In this document: positions 17,363 to 26,146 of the stretch, one piece after another
Layout of the letters: each line of letters opens with the position of its first letter
How positions within the stretch are numbered: the stretch's first letter is position 1
Source of the DNA: an uncultured Lachnospiraceae bacterium
GTDB taxonomy: Bacteria; Bacillota; Clostridia; Lachnospirales; Lachnospiraceae
Length of the DNA stretch: 64,000 nucleotides
Assembly: GCA_949076555.1 (NCBI GenBank)
Contig: CARUOB010000002.1
Coordinates: 1-64,000, forward strand
Direction of reading: 5' to 3'
Made by a program: the position numbers and the translations under genes
Notes under the pieces: generated by a model
The model's database searches: none
Told to the model about the DNA's origin: nothing
Seen by the model: the letters and a program-made list of their open reading frames with translations, nothing else

Positions 17363-18418
17363 ATGGTAATTATACAACTTGCGGGCGGCTTGGGCAACCA
17401 GATGTTCCAGTACGCCCTCTATTTGCAACTGAAAGACCTTGGCAGGGAGGTAAAGATCGACGATGTGTCGGGATTTGCAGAAGATCCACAGCGGATACCG
17501 GCCCTAGCGCCGTTCGGGGTCTCATACGAGCGGCCGTCCGAAGTGGAGCTGCGAAAGATGCTGGACTCCTCCGCGCTGCCGTGGCATCGGGTGAGACGGA
17601 AACTCTTTGGCAGACACAAGAAGTCTTATTTTGAGGAGGGCAAACTCTTTATCCCGGAGGTGTTTACCTGGGACGACATTTATCTGGAGGGATACTGGCA
17701 GACGGAAAAGTATTTTCAGCCTGTGGAGAGACTGGTGCGGGAGACATACGATACGGACAGGCTGATTGCTTATCTGAAAAGCGTCGGCTTATGGAGCGGC
17801 GGAGACAGCGGCGGGGAGAAGGCTGGAAAAGGAAAGCGCGGATGCAGCGAAAACGGCCGCAAGAAAACAGCCGGACAGTATATGCTGGAAATTGATAACG
17901 AGTGTTCTGTAAGCGTGCACGTCCGCAGAGGAGATTATCTCATCCCCGAAAACCAGTCGCTTTACGGCGGAATCTGTACGGTCGCCTATTATATGGAAGG
18001 AATCCGTCAGATGCGGGAGAGATATCCGGGATGTCGGTTCTTTCTTTTTACCAATGACAGGGCATGGGCGAAGCGGCAGCTGGGACAGGATGTGGACGAT
18101 GTGCAGGGGATGCGGCGGACGGGTCAGGAGCGGGAAGGCAGCGCCGCGCCGTCAGCGGAGGCGGAGCGTGTGTTTGCGGAAGCGGATTTCACATGGGTTG
18201 ATCTGTCTGGTGCAGAGGGCAACGATTACGCGGAGTTTGTTCTGATGAGCCGCTGCAAACATCACATTCTTGCAAACAGCAGTTTTAGCTGGTGGGCATC
18301 CTACCTGAACAAGAATCCTGAGAAAACGATTCTCGCGCCGCCGCGCTGGCTGAACGGAGTGGAAAACAGAGACTTCTACCGGGCGGATATGCACAAAATT
18401 ATGCTCCCGCCGGAGTAA
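17363..18418 (+). CDS. GT11 alpha-1,2-fucosyltransferase-like enzyme (copy 1)
   Basis: Opens with LAGGLGNQMFQYALY, the diagnostic GT11 start. The HVRRGDY motif (from H186) binds GDP-fucose, and NSSFSWWASYLN is the third conserved block. About 25 residues of Lys/Gly-rich sequence (GGEKAGKGKRG region, near residue 152) and an Arg/Gln/Gly-rich patch near 250 are insertions not usual in the family. It would transfer L-fucose or a related deoxysugar in alpha-1,2 linkage to the growing repeat unit. AAAGGAT lies 6 nt before ATG. Two other GT11-like genes are in the window (20313 and 31381). Confidence 0.85.
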   Translation: MVIIQLAGGLGNQMFQYALYLQLKDLGREVKIDDVSGFAEDPQRIPALAPFGVSYERPSEVELRKMLDSSALPWHRVRRKLFGRHKKSYFEEGKLFIPEVFTWDDIYLEGYWQTEKYFQPVERLVRETYDTDRLIAYLKSVGLWSGGDSGGEKAGKGKRGCSENGRKKTAGQYMLEIDNECSVSVHVRRGDYLIPENQSLYGGICTVAYYMEGIRQMRERYPGCRFFLFTNDRAWAKRQLGQDVDDVQGMRRTGQEREGSAAPSAEAERVFAEADFTWVDLSGAEGNDYAEFVLMSRCKHHILANSSFSWWASYLNKNPEKTILAPPRWLNGVENRDFYRADMHKIMLPPE

Positions 18419-18449
18419 ATATATCATTTGGAAGGAATCACTATATATT

Positions 18450-20234
18450 ATGAAGAAACAGAGTCAGGCGCAGGCGGGACTGCTGCAAAAAATTGCATAC
18501 CTTTTTGACAGAAGGCAGTTCTGGCAGCTCGGCGGACTTGCGTTTCTGATCCTGATTGGCGGTATTTTGGAGACGCTGGGTGTCTCCATGATGCTTCCCG
18601 TGGCGGAGGCTGTTATGGCGCCGGATAAAATTATGGAGAATGAGCTGGTGGGAAAAATCGTCGCTCTTCTTGGAATTGATTCGTCAAGAACGCTGATTAT
18701 AAGTATGCTTGGGGCGCTGATTGCCATCTTCGTGTTTAAAAATGTGTATCTGCTGTTTTTGACCTATGTACAGAATACGTTTGTGACGAGAAACCGCAAC
18801 CGAATGATCAGCCGGGTCATGCGGGAGTTTTTAAACCGTCCTTATGAAGACTATCTGGGAGCGGATATTCCTACGGTCTTCCGATTGACGGACAGCGATA
18901 TTCCCAATGCGTTCCAGTTGATACTGGTGCTGATCCAGATGACCACGGAGATCGTGGTGGCAGTGTCCATCTGCATCGTGCTGATGTGGATCAGCCCGCT
19001 GATTGCCATAGGCTGCGGCGTTCTCTTTCTCGGTATGACGCTGATGATCACCAGAGTGTTAAAACCCCGTCTGAACGCTATTGGGCGAAAGAATCAGACG
19101 ATTCAGTCACGGATTGCCAAGTGGAGAATCCAGTCCATCTACGGCTTGAAGGATGTGAAAGTGCTGCACAGGGAAGAGTTCTTTGTGCGCAATTACTATG
19201 AGAGCGGCGCCGTCGGCGCCAATGTGGCCAGAAACTACGCGGTGATGAACAATACGCCGAGACTGCTGATCGAGACTGTTTTTATCGCGGCGATGCTGTC
19301 CTTTATTCTTGTGTATATCTTGCAGGACGGCGATATTACGGTGCTGATGCCCCAGCTTATGGCTTTCGCGGCCGCGGCGGTGCGGGTGATGCCGGCCACG
19401 AACCGCATCAACACGTATCTTTCCGAGATTGCCTACGCGCAGCCTTGTCTGGACTATCTCTATGAGAATTTGACGGAGAATATGAAGCAGGATGTGAACG
19501 GCAGCGTGACGGGACTTACGGGAGAGCGGACAGAGGAGAAGCCGGAACTTGCGCTGACGGATAAGATCGTGCTGGATCATATCAGCTACACTTACCCGAA
19601 CACGGACAAGCCCATTTTCACGGACGCGCACATGGAGGTCGGGAAAGGGCAGTCGGTGGGTATTATGGGACCGTCGGGGGCGGGGAAATCCACCATTGTG
19701 GATATTCTGCTGGGGCTTTTGCATGTGCAGTCGGGAACCATTACCTGTGACGGCAGGGATATTTTTGAAAACTACCCCTCCTGGCTTTCGAAGATCGGCT
19801 ATATTCCCCAGTCCATCTATCTGATTGACGAGTCCATCCGGGACAATATCGCTTTCGGCATCGATGCGGACAAGATCGACGATAAACGGATCTGGGAGGT
19901 GCTGGAGGAGGCGCAGCTTAAGAGCTTTGTGGAGGAACTTCCCGAGGGGCTGGAAACGACTATAGGCGACAGAGGTGTCAGGATTTCCGGCGGACAGAGG
20001 CAGCGTCTGGGAATCGCCAGAGCGCTCTATCACAACCCCGAGATTCTTGTCTTTGACGAGGCCACTTCTGCGCTGGACGGGGATACGGAGTCGGCGGTGA
20101 TGGAGGCCGTCAACAGCTTCCACGGCAAAAAGACGATGGTGATTATCGCCCACCGTCTGAACACCATAGCCAAGTGCGACGTGATATATAAGGTGGAGAA
20201 CGAGAAAATTACGCAGACAAGTCTGGCCGGGTGA
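18450..20234 (+). CDS. ABC transporter half-unit, PglK/MsbA-like lipid-oligosaccharide flippase (copy 1)
   Basis: An N-terminal six-helix membrane domain (GGLAFLILIGGILETLGVSM onward) is fused to an ATP-binding domain. Walker A is GPSGAGKST (from G407), the signature is SGGQRQRLGIARAL and Walker B is ILVFDEATSALD. The ETLGVSMMLPV stretch resembles PglK, which flips undecaprenyl-diphosphate oligosaccharides. Together with the glycosyltransferases it probably moves a finished or partial lipid-linked glycan across the membrane. A homolog sits at 48401; they could form a heterodimer or serve different glycans. GGAAGGAA lies upstream at a rather long spacing. Confidence 0.85.
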   Translation: MKKQSQAQAGLLQKIAYLFDRRQFWQLGGLAFLILIGGILETLGVSMMLPVAEAVMAPDKIMENELVGKIVALLGIDSSRTLIISMLGALIAIFVFKNVYLLFLTYVQNTFVTRNRNRMISRVMREFLNRPYEDYLGADIPTVFRLTDSDIPNAFQLILVLIQMTTEIVVAVSICIVLMWISPLIAIGCGVLFLGMTLMITRVLKPRLNAIGRKNQTIQSRIAKWRIQSIYGLKDVKVLHREEFFVRNYYESGAVGANVARNYAVMNNTPRLLIETVFIAAMLSFILVYILQDGDITVLMPQLMAFAAAAVRVMPATNRINTYLSEIAYAQPCLDYLYENLTENMKQDVNGSVTGLTGERTEEKPELALTDKIVLDHISYTYPNTDKPIFTDAHMEVGKGQSVGIMGPSGAGKSTIVDILLGLLHVQSGTITCDGRDIFENYPSWLSKIGYIPQSIYLIDESIRDNIAFGIDADKIDDKRIWEVLEEAQLKSFVEELPEGLETTIGDRGVRISGGQRQRLGIARALYHNPEILVFDEATSALDGDTESAVMEAVNSFHGKKTMVIIAHRLNTIAKCDVIYKVENEKITQTSLAG

Positions 20235-20312
20235 CGCACCGTTGCGTCGTCAGCTTATATCATGGCCTTTACTTTACGCCTGCCATGGGAACATTTCAAA
20301 ACGGAGGAACCA

Positions 20313-21347
20313 ATGTTAGGAATTGAGACACAGGAAGGCTTCGGACTGGGAAATCAGCTCTTTTTCTATGTGACGGCCAGATGTATCGCGCAGGATTTGG
20401 GGTATCGGTTCAGCGTGCTCGACCCGGAGCATTTTGCAAACAATATGCACAGCGACTGCGGGCTGTACTTTATGGATCTGGACATGGGTGTCCCCTCGAA
20501 AAAGGAGGACTACCAAAAGGTCTATTATGAGAAAGAAACCCGTCTTTTTGCGGGCAACTCCAAACACGATCTGACCCACGGCGTCTATGTGACGGATGCG
20601 GACAGGCAGCTTTTTGAGGTGGAGGACGGCACGCTTCTTTACGGCAATCTGCAGGCGGAAGCATATTTTATTTCCCACAGGGAGGAGATCAGACAGTGGC
20701 TTAAGGTAAAGCCCGCGTATGACTGTAAAGAGTATAGTCAGGACAACCTCTGTATCCTGCACCTTCGCTGCAGTGACTATATGGGTTCACCGGAGCTTTA
20801 TCTGCGCAAACGGTATTGGTTGCAGGGAATGCGGCAGATGCGGCGGGTCAATCCGGATATGCGGTTTATGATCATCACGAACGACGTGGGGGAGGCGAAC
20901 AAGTTTCTTCCCGGTATTCCGGCTTACAATTTTGATCTGGCCAAGGACTATTCCATTTTAAAGAACGCGCGTTATTTGTTGCTCGCGAACTCTTCCTTCG
21001 CGTATTTTCCTGCGTTTACCAGCGACACGGTGCAGTATATTCTGGCGCCGAAGTACTGGGCGAGACACAATGTGTCCGACGGTTACTGGGCGTCGGAGCA
21101 GAATATTTATGAGGGATGGCACTATATGGACCGGAAGGGCCGGGTGTTTACGGACAAGGAGTGCCGGGAGGAACTGGCGGCCTATAAGAAGCGGTCAAAG
21201 AAGTATGCGGATGTAAACAAAAAGCCTGCAGGTGTGAGGCTTCAATTGATGAAGCTGCGCGCGTGGTGCATTTATAAGAAGGCGTATGCGGAAAAGATCG
21301 GCCGGGGCGTGATGCGGCGGGTGAAAAAACTGGCGCGTCCGGTGTGA
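20313..21347 (+). CDS. GT11-like glycosyltransferase with altered donor motif (copy 2)
   Basis: The start is ATG 20313, with GGAGG about 5 nt upstream; the longer frame from 20262 is rejected because it lacks a site. GFGLGNQLFFYVTARCIA matches the GT11 opening. The donor motif reads HLRCSDY (from H150), where GT11 enzymes normally have HxRRGD, so the second Arg is replaced by Cys. NSSFAYFPAF near residue 230 is the third block. The C-terminal 60 residues are Lys/Arg-rich, suggesting membrane contact. Probably a fucosyltransferase-fold enzyme with a changed donor or linkage. Confidence 0.75.
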   Translation: MLGIETQEGFGLGNQLFFYVTARCIAQDLGYRFSVLDPEHFANNMHSDCGLYFMDLDMGVPSKKEDYQKVYYEKETRLFAGNSKHDLTHGVYVTDADRQLFEVEDGTLLYGNLQAEAYFISHREEIRQWLKVKPAYDCKEYSQDNLCILHLRCSDYMGSPELYLRKRYWLQGMRQMRRVNPDMRFMIITNDVGEANKFLPGIPAYNFDLAKDYSILKNARYLLLANSSFAYFPAFTSDTVQYILAPKYWARHNVSDGYWASEQNIYEGWHYMDRKGRVFTDKECREELAAYKKRSKKYADVNKKPAGVRLQLMKLRAWCIYKKAYAEKIGRGVMRRVKKLARPV

Positions 21348-21450
21348 GGCGGTGGCTCTGTGCGAAGAGATGTCTGTACCGCGCCTAGTGGATGTTCATG
21401 GCGTGAAGCGGCGGCGCAGAATGCGAAATCAGGGAAAAAGGCGGATTTGA

Positions 21451-22971
21451 ATGAAGGTTTGGGAAAAGGCAGAGAGATTTTTGAGCGGCAGGCGGGCGGT
21501 ATTTTTGGCGGCGGGGCTTTTGGTTCTGTCCCTGCTGCCGCTGCTCTTTCTGGGGAAATATAATGTGATGTGCATTGACGACTACGATTACGGCAGGCGG
21601 GTGCACGATGTCTGGCAGGAGACGGGCTCCTTTGCGGCCTCCGCGCAGGAGGCGTGGCAGCAGAACATGGACTTCTATCAGGAGTGGCAGGGAACCTATA
21701 TATCCTGCTTTCTGATGGGCATGTGCCCCATGAATTTTAATTATTATATCGCGTGGGTGGTGCCCATTGTGATGATCGGCTTGTTTGCCTCCTCCTCGTT
21801 CGTGCTTGGGCGGCATATTCTGGTGAGGTGGCTTGGCTGTGAAAAGACGGGCGCGTCCTTAATTATGGCGCTTGTGCTGTTTGTGTTTTATCAGGTAATA
21901 GAAGCGCCCTTTGAGGGCATTTACTGGTACAACGGTTCCACCCACTATGTGCTGATGCAGTCCCTCTGGTTTTTTTTGCTGACGCTGTGCGCGGGGAGCC
22001 TTATGACGGAGACGAAAGGGCGGGCGGGCGCGTGCTGTGCGGCGGCCACAGTCCTTTCCGTGATCGTGGCGGGCGGCAATCTGGTGACAAACCTGCAGGC
22101 GGAGATCCTGTTGGCTTTTCTCGTCGCATATGCATTCTTTCAGAAAAGAGACAGAGTGGCATATGCCGTGATTCCCTTTTTGACGGCGACTGCCGGGTTT
22201 TTGGTGAATGTTCTTGCCCCGGGAAACATCAAACGGGGAAACATCGATATGGATGAGGGATATTCCGCGGTGAAAGCCATTGCTTTGTCCTTTTATAACA
22301 CGGCAGTGTTTGCGATCCGATGGATGCCGGTGCTTGTGGTGCTCTTATGGCTGGCGCTCCTGCCCCTTCTGTGGAAGTATATGAAGGCGTCAAAAGAGAA
22401 GTTTTCCCATCCTGCTCTGGTGACGGCGGGGGCATACTGCGTGATTTCGGCCATGTTTACGCCTACTCTCTACGCGGTAGGTATGACGGGGCTTTCCCGG
22501 GTGGATAATATCATTCAGATGACTTATTATCTGGCGGTTGTGCTGGTGACGGCGTACTGGCTGGGCTATTTTTCCCACAGAGAATCGGTGACGGATGGCG
22601 CGGCGGAGGCGCTCGGCCTGTTTTTGGAACGGACGGGGAGCCGCATGAGTATGGCGTGCCTGCTGCTTTTGCTCGCCGTCTGGGTGCTCACGGCGGATAA
22701 GAACACCTACACGAGCATTTCCGCCCTGCGCTCCGTGGCGAAAGGTGAAGCGCAGACCTTTTATCAGGAGGCAATGGCGCGCCATGAGATTTATACGGAC
22801 GAGGATGTGAAGGAGGCGGTGGTCGCCCCCTACAGCGCAAAGCCGGCGCTCTTTGACTTTACCGATTTAAGCGAGGATGACGGTAACTGGATGAACCTGG
22901 CGGTCGCGCGGTATTATCACAAAGACAGCGTAAGAAAGGGCGTATATGAAACAGAACACGCAGACAAATGA
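21451..22971 (+). CDS. Multi-pass membrane protein, DUF6056 type, probable GT-C fold (copy 2)
   Basis: A 506-residue polytopic protein, paralog of the gene at 7059. The first outer loop has CIDDYDYGRRV and YQEWQGTY, and the distal patch reads NVLAPGNIKRGN, matching NVAAPGN in copy 1. The soluble C-terminal tail includes FTDLSEDDGNW, near the place of DGDETGW in copy 1. Roughly ten membrane segments are seen. Likely a GT-C transferase acting outside the membrane on a lipid-phosphate sugar donor. Its last 26 bases overlap the start of the DUF5672 gene, implying coupled translation. Confidence 0.67.
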   Translation: MKVWEKAERFLSGRRAVFLAAGLLVLSLLPLLFLGKYNVMCIDDYDYGRRVHDVWQETGSFAASAQEAWQQNMDFYQEWQGTYISCFLMGMCPMNFNYYIAWVVPIVMIGLFASSSFVLGRHILVRWLGCEKTGASLIMALVLFVFYQVIEAPFEGIYWYNGSTHYVLMQSLWFFLLTLCAGSLMTETKGRAGACCAAATVLSVIVAGGNLVTNLQAEILLAFLVAYAFFQKRDRVAYAVIPFLTATAGFLVNVLAPGNIKRGNIDMDEGYSAVKAIALSFYNTAVFAIRWMPVLVVLLWLALLPLLWKYMKASKEKFSHPALVTAGAYCVISAMFTPTLYAVGMTGLSRVDNIIQMTYYLAVVLVTAYWLGYFSHRESVTDGAAEALGLFLERTGSRMSMACLLLLLAVWVLTADKNTYTSISALRSVAKGEAQTFYQEAMARHEIYTDEDVKEAVVAPYSAKPALFDFTDLSEDDGNWMNLAVARYYHKDSVRKGVYETEHADK

Positions 22972-23716
22972 GCGGAAACTTTCTCTTCCCAACGTGACGT
23001 TGGCGGCTATGACCAGCGTGAACGTGTATGAGACAATCCGGGCGATGGAATACAGTATGCGGGGAATCGATTTTGGCGATGTGGTGCTGATCACCCACAG
23101 AAAGCCTTTGACGCTGCCCGGAAATATCCGGTATTCCCACACGTCTAAGCTGGATGATATAGACAAATTTAACTATAAAATGGTGTACGAGCTGGGAGAA
23201 CACATAAAGACAGAGTATGCATTGATTGTTCATGCGGACGGTTTTGTGGTGCATCCCGAGAGCTGGCAGGACGCCTTTCTGGATTATGATTATATCGGGT
23301 CTCCGTGGCCATTGCCGCAAAACGACTACTCTTACCGGGATGCGAAAGGAGAGCTTGTCCGGGTGGGAAACAGCGTGTCGATCCGCAGCAAAAGACTGAT
23401 GGATTTCCCGGCGAAAGCAGGACTGAAGTGGGAAAAGATCGAAGAGGAAGACGAGTATAACGAGGATATTTTTCTCTGCTGTAAATACCGGAATGTGATC
23501 GAGGAGGCGGGGATGCGGTTTGCCCCCATCGAGGTGGCGAAGTATTTTGGCCACGAGCATATGATGCCCGAGATTATGGATGTGGAGAAGCCCTTTCTTT
23601 TTCATAAATGGCGCGGCAGAAACGCCCAGTATCCACAGTTTAAGAATCCCTGGAAGAGCAGATGGCAGAAGTGCAAGGATCTGGTCAGACCGTTGTTGTT
23701 CTGGCGCGGAAAGTGA
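22946..23716 (+). CDS. DUF5672-family putative glycosyltransferase
   Basis: A 256-residue protein recognised by the DUF5672 pattern: LPNVTLAAMTSVNVYETIRAM at the start, YALIVHADGFVVHPESW, DYIGSPWPLP, GNSVSIRSK and EDIFLC. The block order resembles GT-A transferases with a modified DxD (HADG). Found in capsule clusters, substrate unknown. The start ATG lies inside the previous gene, with AAAGGG about 8 nt upstream. Confidence 0.75.
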   Translation: MKQNTQTNERKLSLPNVTLAAMTSVNVYETIRAMEYSMRGIDFGDVVLITHRKPLTLPGNIRYSHTSKLDDIDKFNYKMVYELGEHIKTEYALIVHADGFVVHPESWQDAFLDYDYIGSPWPLPQNDYSYRDAKGELVRVGNSVSIRSKRLMDFPAKAGLKWEKIEEEDEYNEDIFLCCKYRNVIEEAGMRFAPIEVAKYFGHEHMMPEIMDVEKPFLFHKWRGRNAQYPQFKNPWKSRWQKCKDLVRPLLFWRGK

Positions 23717-23759
23717 GCAGAACTTCTAATCGCAGCAGGATGAGAGGATAAAATAACAC

Positions 23760-24701
23760 ATGATATATGATTGCGTTCCTTTTTTTAACGAACTGGATAT
23801 TTTGAAGCTCAGAATGCAGATTATGGCCCCTTATGTGGATTACTTCGTGATAGAGGAGGCTTCGGTCACATTTTCCGGGGAGCCGAAGCGGATGATTTTT
23901 GCGGAAAACAGGAGGCTTTTTGCGGAATTTGAGGAAAAAATCCGCTATGTGGCGGTGGAGAACTCGCCCATGGAAGGGGTGACTACCCACGAGCGGGATA
24001 AATTTCAGAAGAACCAGTTGATTCGTGGACTTTTCGACTGTAAGCCGGAGGATGTCATTATTTTCAGCGATGTGGATGAGATCCCGAACCCGAAGATACT
24101 GGTGCGGCTGATGGATGCGTTTGAGCCGGGAAAAATATATCATTTGGCACAGCGGATGTTCTACTGTTTTTTAAATATGGAGGAAGTGTCCGGGAATCTT
24201 TTGTCTATCACGGGGGAATTTCCGGGTGTGGAGAGAAGACAGTGGCTTGGCACGAAGATCTGTAGTTTTGCGCAGTTGCCGGAGGAAGGAATCGTGTATT
24301 TGCGCGAGGTGTCTCCGGAGGATCCGCGTAGCGTGCGCGTTGCGGGCGGCGGCTGGCATTTCGGCTATATGGGCGGTGACGGCGAGCGGGATGTGGCGAA
24401 GCGCATTGGCGTGAAAGTGCAGGCGGCCGCGCATTCAGAATATAATACCAAACGTTATTTAAATGAGGCGGTGGACAGACTGCTCTGCGGCGAGGATATT
24501 TTCGACCGGGATGCGAAGTTTGTGCGGGTGGAGATCGACGAGAGCTTTCCCGCGTATCTGCGAGAGCACCGGGGAGAGTACGATTTTCTTCTTGCCCCCG
24601 AAATCGGCCCGGCGGGAATTTTTTTAAAAAAGATGAAGCTTGCGGGAAAACAGAGCTTGCGCAGGGCGCGCGGCGCGGCGGCCCGGATTTTGCGGCGGTG
24701 A
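23760..24701 (+). CDS. GT17-family glycosyltransferase (beta-1,4-GlcNAc-transferase-like)
   Basis: A 313-residue protein with GT17 hallmarks: YDCVPFFNELDILKLRM at the N-terminus, YFVIEEASVTFSG, RDKFQKNQLIRG, and DVIIFSDVDEIPNP, whose DVDE is the metal-binding DxD. HLAQRMFYCFLN and GWHFGYMGG follow, also typical. Eukaryotic GT17 adds bisecting GlcNAc; bacterial members occur in capsule clusters with unproven donors. GAGGATA precedes ATG at a long 11-nt spacing. Confidence 0.82.
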   Translation: MIYDCVPFFNELDILKLRMQIMAPYVDYFVIEEASVTFSGEPKRMIFAENRRLFAEFEEKIRYVAVENSPMEGVTTHERDKFQKNQLIRGLFDCKPEDVIIFSDVDEIPNPKILVRLMDAFEPGKIYHLAQRMFYCFLNMEEVSGNLLSITGEFPGVERRQWLGTKICSFAQLPEEGIVYLREVSPEDPRSVRVAGGGWHFGYMGGDGERDVAKRIGVKVQAAAHSEYNTKRYLNEAVDRLLCGEDIFDRDAKFVRVEIDESFPAYLREHRGEYDFLLAPEIGPAGIFLKKMKLAGKQSLRRARGAAARILRR

Positions 24702-24790
24702 GGACGGTAGAGTCCGGAGCAAGATTTGTTGTCTGCGGGGGGCATCTTTGTGCGGACTGGACAGGAAAGGCACTTAAGTTGAGGTAGGTT

Positions 24791-26062
24791 ATGATAAAAA
24801 ATCTCTACAGGCGGCTACGGGAAGAAAGCCCGATTCCCCGCCTTGCTTTCTATATCGGACTGACCATAGAACTTTTGATGGTGATCGTTGACAAGAGCAG
24901 TTATATCAATCCCATCGAGGGGTATCTGTTTCGTCTGACCTTTCTTTTGTTTGCGTGCAAGCTCCTGCTTACGCGTTATGAGCTGCGAGAGTGGGCGCTT
25001 ATTTTTATCATGGAGGCGGTGGGCTTTATCTCCTATCGGGCGACCGGAGCCAACGATCTCATCCGGATTGTGACTTTTGTGGCGGCATGTAAGGGCATTC
25101 CTCTGAGAGAAGCACTGAAATATACCTTTTATGTGACTTTGGCGGGGTGCCTTGCCATTGTAGCTCTCGCCGTAACCGGAATTTACGGGGATATCAGTCT
25201 GACACAGGCTTTCGGGCATGAGGCGGCGGAGACCACCCGCTATATCGGCGAGGAGGCTGCGGAGGAAACCCGCTATACGCTCGGCATGGGGCATCCGAAC
25301 GCGCTCTCCTGCATGTTCTTTATGCTGGCGGCGCTTGGCGTTTACGTCTGGTTTGACCGGATGAAATGGTACAGCTATCTGTTTTTGATGGCGATGAATG
25401 CGGGCGTCTATCTGCTGACCCGCTCTAAGACCAGTATGCTTATTACGGCGGCTTTTCTCATCGGCGCCTGTCTCTTTACGTTTGTAAAAAGTCTGGGGAA
25501 AATGACGTTTTTTTACGTCTGCGGCCTGCTTGTGTTTCTTCTGTGCATCGCCTTTTCCGTGGACGCTGCGGTCTGCGCCCAGCGGGTGAGGGACGCACAG
25601 TGGAATGAATTTTTCTTCTGTAATCCGCGGGACAATGCGCATATCGTGCTGTTAGGCAGGATCGACCGCCATATCAGCGGCAGAATCATTTCTCTGACGG
25701 ATTCCGACAACAATGACGGCATGATTCATACATGGTCCGCTTTTTCCTGTGAGAATAATATGAATTATTATTTTGATATGGGCTGGGTTAAGGTGTTTTA
25801 CCGCTATGGCATGATCCCGGGCATTTTGTATGTGGCGGCAAATCTCCTCCTTCTGTGGCGGCTCTGGCGCAGGCGGGATGCGGGCGGCCTTGCGCTGTTT
25901 GTCATGTTCGCGGTGTACACGGTGGTGGAGGCCCATCTGATTTCCGTCTATATCGGCAGGAATTATCTGCTGCTGATGATGGGGTGCGAAGCGGCAGCGG
26001 CGGAGAGCCGTATGAAAAGCGCTTGGCATTTACCAAGCGGCAATAAGGGGAAAGAGAGTTGA
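24791..26062 (+). CDS. Wzy-like polysaccharide polymerase / O-antigen ligase-family membrane protein (copy 1)
   Basis: A 423-residue protein with about ten hydrophobic segments. LGMGHPNALSCMF and LLTRSKTSMLITA are two landmarks shared by Gram-positive Wzy polymerases. The loop of about 100 residues between them and the last helices (near FSVDAAVCAQRVRD to NYYFDMGW) would lie outside and hold the active site. It should join repeat units on their undecaprenyl-diphosphate carrier. It sits directly before the initiating transferase, a classic order. GAGGT lies 6 nt before ATG. Confidence 0.78.
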   Translation: MIKNLYRRLREESPIPRLAFYIGLTIELLMVIVDKSSYINPIEGYLFRLTFLLFACKLLLTRYELREWALIFIMEAVGFISYRATGANDLIRIVTFVAACKGIPLREALKYTFYVTLAGCLAIVALAVTGIYGDISLTQAFGHEAAETTRYIGEEAAEETRYTLGMGHPNALSCMFFMLAALGVYVWFDRMKWYSYLFLMAMNAGVYLLTRSKTSMLITAAFLIGACLFTFVKSLGKMTFFYVCGLLVFLLCIAFSVDAAVCAQRVRDAQWNEFFFCNPRDNAHIVLLGRIDRHISGRIISLTDSDNNDGMIHTWSAFSCENNMNYYFDMGWVKVFYRYGMIPGILYVAANLLLLWRLWRRRDAGGLALFVMFAVYTVVEAHLISVYIGRNYLLLMMGCEAAAAESRMKSAWHLPSGNKGKES

Positions 26063-26107
26063 AAAAGGCGGAGTTTGCGGCCGTCGGTGGCGGGAACAGG
26101 AAGTTTG

Positions 26108-26116
26108 TGGTAAAAT
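26108..26116 (+). promoter_or_regulatory. Possible extended -10 promoter before the initiating transferase
   Basis: TGG followed by TAAAAT gives an extended -10 pattern 30 nt before the start codon at 26147. The preceding AAGTTTGTG is identical to bases just before the element at 32311. No clear -35 is present. Confidence 0.3.
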
Positions 26117-26146
26117 AGATACCGAAATAGAGACTGAGGTATTCTT

